This document shows, in pieces, positions 43,315 to 54,800 of a DNA stretch of 64,000 bases. Origin of the DNA: Cristatella mucedo. Its lineage: Eukaryota; Bryozoa; Phylactolaemata; Cristatellidae. The notes beneath the pieces were generated by a model that saw only the letters and a program-made list of their open reading frames with translations, did not search any database and was not told the DNA's origin. Each line of letters begins with the position of its first letter. Positions within the stretch are counted from its first letter, which is position 1. Position numbers and translations under genes: made by a program. Location: the NCBI GenBank assembly GCA_009760855.2, contig WPIO01000104.1:323501-387500 (forward strand). The letters are read 5' to 3'.

Positions 43315-46300
43315 CTGCAGCTGACTGCGATTTCCATTCGATTCAATAACTTCTGGATGGGACTTCTCCGGTTTGGTCCAGTGGTTAAGGTGCTTTCCCC
43401 AACCAAGGTCTGGTTGAGGTTGTAGGCTCAAGCCCCGAGGCAAATGTGAAGCGCCTGAATAGAGATTAAGTTCTCTTGGGGTGCTATACATAGGAATTAG
43501 ATATATTCTCTTAGTAGACAACAATGTTTACAGCAACTACTGCTTGCAGTCGCCGGTGTTGATAAACGCAAGTTACGCCTGCAGAGACGAATCGTATGTT
43601 AGCGGCTTCTATTTGAAACATACATCAACAGTGCCTATGCGAAATATGCATTAGTAGTGCCTGAAAGAGGCAAATACTGGTTGCGGCATGCTTCTGCCAG
43701 GGCGCTGTGTTGTAGCTGAACACAGATAATGGCGGTTACATGAAATGAAAGATTTTCGGCAATACCACACGTCAAACACAAACATCACGTAGCAGTAAAT
43801 TTTCTTTCATCGGCCAGGAGTCTTGGAGAGAGTGCAGCAGGCGTCATCGCACAGCAGAACATTCAACGAGCTGTATCGAGCCGAAGCGACTTTCAGTGCT
43901 GAGCTGCTGGCTATCTGCTGGCTATGATCTGCACTGTTTCTTCTCGGTCGATCTGACAGTTACAACGCACTTGCCTCAAGCCGCTGCGAGACAAACGGAC
44001 AAACAACTTTGTCTTTGCCAACAAAGGCTGGTGACCTAGCAAGATCAGTTATATCCTCTCTTCTAGCTTGAGGTGTATGGGGTGGCTGGGTGCACTGCGC
44101 AAAACTGTCGTGAACACCGGCTTGGGAATTATAGTTGGATGCGGTTTAACGACGAACCTGAAATACCAATTCAGCTAGTGAGTTTAGAATAAATCGGCAT
44201 CGTTAAGAAGCGAAAACGTCCAACGAAATAGTGCCTTCCATCTGGAGCCAGGCAGTGGATTACGCGAATGCAAGTATAAGCAAGCGACTTCCCCGTCCAG
44301 GGCGACAGACAGTCATGCCCTCGGGAGCTTGGGGCTCCGCGCCCCCTCGCTTACCTTCTAAGAAGGCGAGCCAAAATGAGTTTCAGCTCGTTCATGGCCA
44401 GGCTTTGACCGATGCAGTTGCTGAAAAATAAAAAAGGAAATGAGATTTCAGTCGGACTGCCGCAGGTCACGAAATTCGCTCTCTCAATACTTTGCGATCA
44501 AGAAAATGGAAGCTGTCCTGTTGCAATGATTTGAGGACTCCGGGAGGAGACTAGAAGAGGCTTAACCCAAACCTTATCCTTATGTCAGTAGTTCAGCCTA
44601 GCGAGATTTTACTTTTTTCATGTTTTTAGCAGTTAATGCGATCAAATTTCGTGACTTGTTAAGCAAGATTTTCTATTTATAGCTATTGTATATATTTTGC
44701 TATTCGTAGCACTGTACTACTCGGCCGTTGCCTGTGATGGAACCTCGTGAACGGACGTTCTTGCCAAACATTTGTGACGCACTGATCACGTTCTCTCCTT
44801 CCATGTATCGTCGCGAAAATTAAGTTATCAATCCAGGCCTTCAGAAAAATTTAACGAGCAGATTGTGCAAGAAATTAAAATTTTTTGACAGGAAGTAAAT
44901 TCAGCTTAGTATGCTGGCTGCACCAAGTGCAGCAATTGCATTGATTTTGACGATTTTATTATGTTGTTATTAGATTTTTCCAAGCAGCCACCTCTCGCGC
45001 CTAAAATCTTCAACGCAAAAAAGCCACTTTTTAGTTCCTAGAAGATTATTTAAAAATGCATAACGATCGTACATTCTATTCGCCTTAGTCATAACAAGGG
45101 CTGGTGCCAAAGAGCACGGTTATCAAGGGCTCGAACCTCAACCCGCCGACCAAACCGGGTTACCGATAATAGCATTTTATTTTCATTGCAATCCCGCTTT
45201 ATTTTCCTAGAAGAAGCCAGTGCCTCTATTCGCGTAGACGTCTAAAAAAATGTCGCTTTGCTATTAGACCTTAGCCAAGCTACTTGCTGCGACAGCGAGT
45301 CTGCTTGATTGTATTCTGCCCTTTAACAATCCCCAAGAGCCGCCTGCGGTCGCCTATCATAGACATGTCTCCAAGTTGAAGGACCCGGTGCCCTGAACTC
45401 TTTCTTCAATGCAACGGTATCGGGCCGTTTACACAAGTGGCGATGCGTCAGAATTCACAATCGATTGTTCACTATCAAATTCAAGCCATTTTGACCCAGC
45501 TCTATCAGAGGGGGCGTTGAGCTGCATTTAATAAATTGATCTAGTGATTAACACTGGCTAGTGCCTAACTTTAGCATTTAAGATGCTCAGGAATTTTTAG
45601 ACGTAGCAAAATGCACTTATTATAGTGCAACAGCTGTTGGTGCTAGTCCTACAAATCAACTGAATACTTGCCTAGCAGACAATCAGTCGTAGACGTCAGT
45701 CCGAGCAGACAATTGGTCCTCGTTGCTAATATGCTACGAGCTTGTGAGAAGGCACCACGGCTCTCCCATGAAGGACACGGAGAGCGCGTTCGGCTCGGCT
45801 AGGGGCTGCTATCCGTGCTGAATGCATAGCCATTCATGGGCAAATGCTTCTTTCCAGGTAACCCATGGCAACCCATCCTCATGCTGGGGATCCTCGTGCA
45901 GATTGCTCGATGGCGGCCGACTCGGCCACTGCAGGCGTACTAGAACAGCTGCAAACCTAAACTTCCATGTCTGGTTTGCAACGGACTCGTTATGGTAGCA
46001 ACTATTGCTCTCGGAGAGTCTTTTTTTAAGGCGGCTTTTGGTCTTTCCACTTTGATCGGGTATTTTGCGCTTTGCTGCCAGCCTGCTAAAAAAAATGTCA
46101 GCTTGCCCTCAGCTGCTCTATCTAGCGGCGGGAAGCTGGCTGGCTGGGCTCCGATTGGTAAGCGATCGAGTGAGCATGACGAGTCAGCAGTCTAACAAGG
46201 ACTGCTTTGGCTCGCTCGCTTCTTCATCGGCGCTTGCAGTGGGCTATTAAGGATCGACCACCGTAAGACTCTAACCCACGACCCGAGTTGTAAATATCGA

Positions 46301-48749
46301 AGAGCACCTTAGCTCTATACTTACCTATCGCATACTTAAAACACGGGCCAGCTGTTTGGGCAGCGTTTTTGCAGATGTGAAGTACTACAGTTTCAAAGCA
46401 GTGTTTATATACGGCACGAGGCCGCTCGTACAACTACGACCAAGTTTGTGCTGTAAGTTTTTTCGCGGAAAATGACAATCCAAATACTAAAGATCAGAGG
46501 CGTACCAGGAGGGATGGATTGCAGCGCCTTGTCAGACACGAAACGATGCACGTCAGGCACTTTTGACTGGCCTCTAGCGTGCAATTGGGATGGCCGGCCA
46601 GGGCAAAGTTGCGGTTGAAGCCTTCAACAATACTCGGATTGAGTCAGCGACAAAAATGATGCTGCCGTTGAAGGAATTAAAAGGCGGCTTGCCAGAACTC
46701 TACCAGTGTCAACTACCCGAGGCAAAATTATAATGTTAACTTACTAATAAAACATGTACATAGCGCGCCAAGATAACCAGCGCTCCCATTCTAGGCATTT
46801 AAAATGTCCTGAAAAGGAACCGTTTCGAATAGCTCGTCATAAAATCACCCAGTTTCTGAGCGCAGGCGCGTGAAAGGTAAATCAGTCGGGCAGAGCGTGG
46901 GCTACGAAGAACAGACAGTCTTTTAGCTTATTTTGAATTTTTCGAGTCCAAATTGATAGGCCGTACCAAGACAGCGAAGGGATGCGACCGCTGAAATAGG
47001 ATCCTTCTATCAGCCTCTTGACGAGCTGCGAGTGCAAATTGGCCAGAACTGGTCTGATTTGGCTGTGGCAACGTTAATTGCACATCATTAGGCCATTCCA
47101 ATTTTTGCACTAACCGTAAGCCTCGGATTTCGCAGGTAGGAATAGGGCAAGTAGTGAACTGCTGACGTGCATTCTGCAAGCCACGACGGCGCGGCCCAAC
47201 TTGGTTGCGGATGTGGTGTGTGTATCGTAAAAAGCCCGAACTTTTCAGTGCTACCTGTAGGTAACAGTAGGCACACTTGACTTCGGAACCTAGAGAGCTC
47301 ATCTTGTTTAAAGCCATTTTAGGAGATGATGCGCCTACAGCAGCAGAGGCTACAGGAGATTTTCTGACCGAGCGAATTGAGAAGGCTATGATTTCTGAAT
47401 AGCTGAGGTTTCTGAAAGGTTTCCTCATATCTTGAACGCAGCTTTTTAACTTGGTTCATTTTGAGAAAGTTCCAGAATCGCTGCCATAACTGCTCACAGA
47501 AAACCTAGCCAGCAGCTCACCGTGGTCCAGCCGAGAACGGTAGGTAGGCGTACGGGTGAATCTTGTCGATGTTTTCCAAAGAGAATCGCTCGGGCTTAAA
47601 CTCCTACAAAATACGATATCACTAAACAATATACCATTGATTGCATCACAGCAATTGGGCAACCTGACACGAGCTCTAATCGCCGATCGTAGCATGTGAA
47701 ATAACTGCAATTTGGGAATTTACATTTACAAACATACCCATTCATTCAAGCAGTATCCCCCTAGATGCAGCTTAAATACCAACAGTTAGCTTAAATTTAA
47801 ACACAAGACTTCCGAATCCTCTGCTGAATCCCAAGCGAATAGAAGAATAGAATATAAGAACTCTCGATAGCTCAATCGGCAGAGCTTGTGACAAGTAACC
47901 CAAACGGTTAGACCTATATACAGTGGTACCTCGACTTACGAGTTTAATTCGTTCCGTGCGGGAGCTCGTAGTACAAATTACTCGTGTGTCAAATCAATTC
48001 TCGCCATCTGAATGAACTGAAATGCCATTAGTCCGTTCTAGGCCCCCAAAAAACACTGCGATTTTTGTCACGCGTTTTTAAATTAAAAAATGCACTTATA
48101 AATAACGAATGTTGTTTTAAAAACAACACAGTAGAATGCCTTGCAATAAACGGATTTTACTAATCCTAACGTCCAGGAGTAACTTCGAGATCAGACGACT
48201 TGAAGATGCTAATCGAGTTTTGAGGTGAAAAGCTTAAATGAATATCTGAATCTTATTCGCCGATTTTTGCCCGTTTCGACGGGCTTTCCTCGCTTTCAGT
48301 TTATTGGCTGGCCTTTAGGCGTATTCGCCGATTGCTATCAGTTATGCGATGAACTCTCACAAGATGATATTGCCTAAACACAGTACGTACAGTACGTACT
48401 CAGCTGTTCCTGCCGTAGTCGGATTTAACAACGGAGTCTGGCGATCTTGTGCGTCCAAACACCACGATGGCTCGCTTGAGTCTGCCCGAGAGCGAACCAA
48501 CAGGCCTGAACCCGGGTCGCAGGGCAGCGCTTGCAACGGAACGTCGTTCGCTACCCTACAATTACTGGCCTGAGTAACCACACGTAGTGTGACGTTCACT
48601 GCGGCCACTAGCGGTGGAGTATCTGAAGCCGGATCGTAACCCGAATTTTAGCTCGAAACTCAAAGCAAAATATCGGCCAAGAGATAGCTCGTATCTCAAA
48701 ACACTCGTATGTCGAGTCACTCGTAAGCCGAGGTACCACTGGTATATAC

Positions 48750-48815
<66 letters not shown>

Positions 48816-51770
48816 TGGTACCGCGAAAATAAGACCTACACCAACAATAAAACCAGCATCCTAATCATGTAGAGGTGAAATATAAGTCCTATCCCAAAAA
48901 TGCGTCCTATCGGCAATTTCTTTTTGCAACGAAGCAGCCGTTGCAGCAGACTTAGAAAGGTGCGGTCATTTGGTACCTGGAGGCAAAGAGACACCGAGAG
49001 AAGAGAGGAGGACAAAAGCTGCTGGTAATCACTCCACGGGATCAGAGTACGGTATCAGGAGTGATGAGTATTTTTGTTTGATCAAATGTTGATCCCACTG
49101 AAACCAATGAATTTTGGGGAAATATTATAAATTTTAGAGCAAATGGTGCTTTGCATTGTCTGAGTGCGACATGGGTAGAATCCGTTTCCCACATAATACG
49201 GTGTTGTCATACCGAACACTCTGCAGTGGTGTTACGCTCGGCTTGTCAAGCAGTGGAGCCCAGTAACCGAAAGCCGATTCGGTTCGCTTAAAGCACAATA
49301 AGCTGGTGACCGCACCTACAACGTATCTGGCGATACCCTACTTAACGTCACCAAGGGGTCGCGACTTCGCTGGCGTAAGTAGGAATAAGATTGTATGTGC
49401 AAATACGGTATAGTGCCCCAACTTTCCGGTAGGAGTGTTCACATTTGTGGGCATGTTCTGTATTGTATGGGGGCACTATATACGGTCTGTGAGGGTACAA
49501 ATAGAGAGAATGCATTCCCCATACACCATAATATTAGGGGATTACACATAAGGGGAAGCGATATTGTTTGGGGCCCATTTTTCTATGGGAGGCTATCACG
49601 GGTTTTGCCAAAGGGCGATTTCTACGGTAGTTCCGTCTCTGGTCAAGGTAGGCAGACAAGACGAGTCCCGTTGACTCGTCTCGTCTTGTGTCGTGTCACT
49701 TTGTTCTTTGTTCGTCTCGTTCTTGACTTGTTTCGGTTGCCCAACTGTGGCCTCTGGTAACGGTCATCGCTTCTATTGCCATCCAGTCTCCCAAGTCTTC
49801 AATTACGATACGGTAACTTAGCACTTGATCCAACTGTAGATTAAAGGGAATGATATGTTGACTCCCAGACTCCCAGGTGAATGCAATAAAAGAGTACGTT
49901 CTCCCTTAGAGTACGAGAAAGAAATCGTGGACGACTCCCAGGCCCCAAATCTGACGGCTTTCTGTAAAGAGGAGAAGTTGGTTATCTGAATTGTCCGGAA
50001 ATGGCGAGCAGAGTACGATAAACTCAGTAGATAAGCAGGTGGATGAAGGCAATGCTAAGAAGCATAAGTGTGAATGAGGTCACCAACCAGGGATCCCTGA
50101 GCTGGAAGGCATCATCAGCGAATGAAATCCTGGCATGAGAGGACAGTTTCTGGGTGTTCGCAGAGCCGATATTCAAGTACTAATCCTTGCAATTGCACCA
50201 CATATAGAAATATTCATGGAAGAATGCAAAGCATCACAACACTGGATTGATGGCTTCCTTAAACGTTATGAAGTGCCTCGAAGACGATTGAAAACACCCT
50301 TCAAGCTGAAAAATAGTGACATTTTTAAACGTGCAAGTGCATTCAAGTCCTTTTTTGGCAGGGTCGACTTTTTCGAATACCAGGATGATTGAGATGGGTT
50401 AAACTGCTGTATTTACGGGCCAAGGTTCTCAAATAAAAATTGCTCAGGTGGTGCCTCGTCAACCTGCATTCCCGCCACTGATTATGAAATTGCACGTGTT
50501 ACATATGTTTTGGCAATTCCTCTGGACGGAAGGAGAGCCCCAAGCACCTCCAAACATCAGTAAGGGGATGAATGAAGAGATTAAACGTGTTTCACGCGTT
50601 CATGTTATTGAAACCAAACAAGCCTGGCAGACACAATACATTGTAAGGACATTGGCCGATTTACTAAATGTCTCTTGTTTTTCGAGGTGGCAAAAGAGGT
50701 TTTCTAGTCTGTCATTCAGCCGGCGCTCACCGGTCAGCTTAATATACGGCATGACCAGTCATCCGGAGGACGCTGTAATGCAGAACGGCATTGATTGGGT
50801 GAGCGGCGGCTTTTTCCTCTCCAACGGCCAAACCATGCTCTCATTTTGTGCGAGTTACAGGAGGCAGGTTCTGCAGCTGCTGGACCGAGGTTTGGCCAAC
50901 CACGACCAGAGCGTGATCTTGACCTTGTACCTGCCTCACGCCAGTTGGCCACCCGCTGTCACACTGCAAGCATTCATTCCCGACGGCACGCTTGACCCGT
51001 TGTTTTACCTGCCCCTCCTTCTGAGGAGAGGGTATCTCGTCATCGGGCAGGCAGCGGACGAAGCGATCCGATGCGGCACGAGCACTCGATGCTCTTTCAA
51101 GCTGATATCCTAGCATGCGTGCGAAGGTTATCGAATGACCTTCTCGAGGTCATTCAGCCGGCACTCACCCGCTTAAGATATGAAGGAACTCCTTGCAGAG
51201 AGAGGAATAGAGCAAACAGTGACTCCTGCTGGAATTACAGCCGATCGCCAGATTCCTAATATTTAAAAATATCTATTCAAGGACCATTTGCTCATGGAAA
51301 CCACTGACTAAATTGAAAATAGAATGGACAGAAATTTGCGTGGACACTTTGTGTAACATGGCCTGCAAGAGGTTGTTACTTGGGTGAAGAACTCGAGGAT
51401 AACATCACTGACAGCTTTGTTGCCAATGTACTACAAGCAGGCTACATGGACAAGAAGTGTTAATTTAAATTGTTACTTTGTATTGCCATACATGAGAGAT
51501 TTGGGCCAATAGTTCTACAGGAAATGATTTCGCAAGAAATTCAGGCAAAAGTTAGGGTTTTAATGGTTAATAACGACGTTCCAGGAGAAAACTAAATGAC
51601 AGTATTTAAATAACAAGATTTTTGTACACAGATAAAAAAATATTTGTGCGCATGAATAAAACAGATTTTTATATGAATGAGTGTAGATTGTTGTATGTGA
51701 CAAAAATAAGACATCCTCTGAAAATAAGCCCTATTGCAATTCAGACAGTGTCTTATTTTTGAGGAACCAT

Positions 51771-51811
<41 letters not shown>

Positions 51812-54800
51812 AAATATGTACGTACACAGATATATACATGTGCGTGTGTGTGTGTGTGTGTGCGTGCGTGTGCGCGTGTGAAGGCACGTGGTTTGTGTGT
51901 ATGTGTGTGTGTGAGTGAATAATAGGTTTAGCAGATTGTATACCAGCTTTGTTAATATATTACCTGCTGCAGCACTATATGCACGATGAAACAATGAAGA
52001 ATGACCATAAATGAGCTATTCTCTTATGGCATCTTTTTAGAGGTGGCACACTGATTATTTCTATCCAAAATCACTGACTCGGATAAATTTACAAAAACCC
52101 CAGACATTTCACACATTATTTTGGAGCTCTGTGCAAATAGCTGCAACAAGGAAAATGTGTGAACACACCAAGCAAGGCTTTAAATCCAATGACGTAAGGC
52201 CTCGAAATCTGAAAATACGTGCCTCGAAAACCTTTGCATTTAACTCACCTTGTTTTTATTTTTTTATAATGCACAAAAAAAGAAACATCACCCACTATCA
52301 GGGATAGAGTACTAGCAGTACATGTAGGTGAGCGATGTTCTTTCGAGACTGCGAATACAAATTTCGATATCAGAAGATCTCGAAACTTGATAAGCTGGCA
52401 GGTCATCTTAAAAGTAAGTTCAAGATGCCAAAAAAAATTATGTACTGATGATAATGTACTAATAATTTACTAATAATAATACTAATGTACTAATAATAAT
52501 GATAATGTACTGACCTATAAAAAGTCAATATCCAAAAGGTCTCCCAAGTAGTGTCGACGCCGCAAGCGATGCTGATGTCTCTGAAAAACTATCTGCGTGT
52601 AAAAAAAAATTCTGATTCTAGTTAATCACAGTTACTTTATTAGTCATAAATACGATAAACTCTTTTTTAAATTACAAACTTGTTTGTTCAGTCAAATCTT
52701 CCTACTTTCAGCTACATAGCATTGCCAAAATTTGGGGTTGTTTAGATAAGGATACCACGTCTAAGTTGGTCCATGCATTTGTGACATTCCGTCTTGACTT
52801 CTGTAAATCCCTGCTTGCTGGCCTACCGGCCTGTGCACTCAGGCGATTGCAGCCTGTGCAAAACTCTGCAGCTAGGGTTGTCTGTCGTGAGCGTCTTAGT
52901 TGCCACATCATACCACTTCTCGCCGATCTGCACTGGCTACCAGTCAAGCAACGGATCGACTTCAAGGTTTTGTCGCTCACTTTTAGGTAACTTCATTCTA
53001 TGGCTCCAGCCTATCTCTCAGATTTACGCCCCCACCAGGCCAAGTATCGTACCACCCGCTTTTCGGAATCCAACAGTTTACCAATACCGCGTACAAACCT
53101 CAAATCCTTTGGAGACTGTGCATTTAGTTCGTATGATCCCAATGCCTGGAACTCCCTCTCGACTTGCGTCAGAACATCCCCTGACCTGACCACATTTAAA
53201 AAGAACTTAAAAACACACCTATTTAGGACAGCATTTAGTGGGTCCCTGTGATTCGTCCTTCATGTGCTTATGCGTGCTGACACTGTGCATTCTGCCACTA
53301 ACCATATTTGCATGATGACCCTGTGCATGTTACCCCTAATCATGTTATTCATGTTGTTTATCAAGCTTGATATTACTCACCATTCAATCGCGTTTCCCTT
53401 TGCAGCAAATTTAAAGCGCCTAGAAAGAGATTGAGTTCTCTGAGGACGCTTTATCAAGTGCATTATTATTATTATTATTTAATTTTCCTTCACAATAGAT
53501 GCAGGGGAATTTGATGTAGTTTAATATTGTATTTGTCGTTTGTGAGAGCCAGCAGTGTCTAAAAACTGTGGAAGCTAAAGTATATTGCTGGTTTACCTGA
53601 CTTTTTAGACCTACATTACACCGAGAGCTCAAATGAAACTCAAGGGGCAACGTTTTATGAGGCGTTTACGTCAACAAAAAATGAATTTGTGATCTTGCTG
53701 GCAAAATATTCCGCATTCATATTTTACATAAATTACTTACTTCAACATCGTCTCCCCAAACGTGCCGATTATGGTGCATAGGATATATCATAGCCACAAC
53801 TTGCGTTCCTTTCGGCACGTGTCTGCCACACAGCTCCATGTCCTCTTCTGTGGTGCGTCCAACTACCGGCACCGGCGGACAGAGTCTCATGGCCTCCTTT
53901 ATGAATAGAGTCACATCCTTGAGTTCTGATAAGTCGTTCCTGCAGCCCGCAGAATGGCATGGTGATAAGAATGCCGAGATCTCCGTGCGACAGCATGGCA
54001 ATTAGCAGTGACAGCCATTAGGAAGTGCATCCGTGGTTTGGTTCCAATTGGCCGCCTCGCAAGGAACACTAACATGAAGCAACGTCAGCGGTACATCGTT
54101 TGTAAACTAACAAACTGCATGAAAAAAAGTTCGGCGCTGTTCGATGAATAGCTATACGTGTCGTCATATCGTCGCAACAAAATGGTCATCCAAGCAATCA
54201 AAACTAATGATGATAAACCAGCCACAAATATCAGATAAACTGACCTTATCACTTAAGACCATCTAGCACCATTACCGCGAGGTCTGCCCTTAATCTGGGC
54301 GTGCCATTCTAAGGCAACTTATCGTTGGATGAGCACGTGGCATCGACTTCAAGTCGGCCTATTTTCAATGAGGAGCACTGTCAAAATTAGAGCCAACTAA
54401 GAAAATAGTACGACAGCTAAAATTTTGTACATGCCATATATGTACGATTGCATCTAGGTTACAGCAATTTCCTTTATTTGGGCTTCTGGCCCACGCCATT
54501 AAATGTCGGCAAGTGGTGCACTGCTCAGTAGGTCGGCCGGTCTGCTGTCAATGACGTAGCCGTCGCATCACAGCACTTATGTCTGAGCTTCACTGGTTCC
54601 CTATCAAGCATTTAGTTAAATAAAAAATATACTTCGTTCGTATAGCATCCTAAGAGAACTTAATCTATATTCGGGCTTCACATATGCCACAGGGATCGAG
54701 CCCACGACGTCGGTCATCAAATGCAGGCACCTTAATCTCAGCCTGGGCAAGCACCTTACCACTGGGATTTCGGCGCTCACCAACGTAGAATTGACGTCAA

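Noticed and set aside
46928-47428. 166-codon minus-strand ORF in gene B intron 10
   Set aside because: No recognisable domain, and it sits between exons 10 and 11 without splice-compatible ends to them. Kept only as an unexplained frame.
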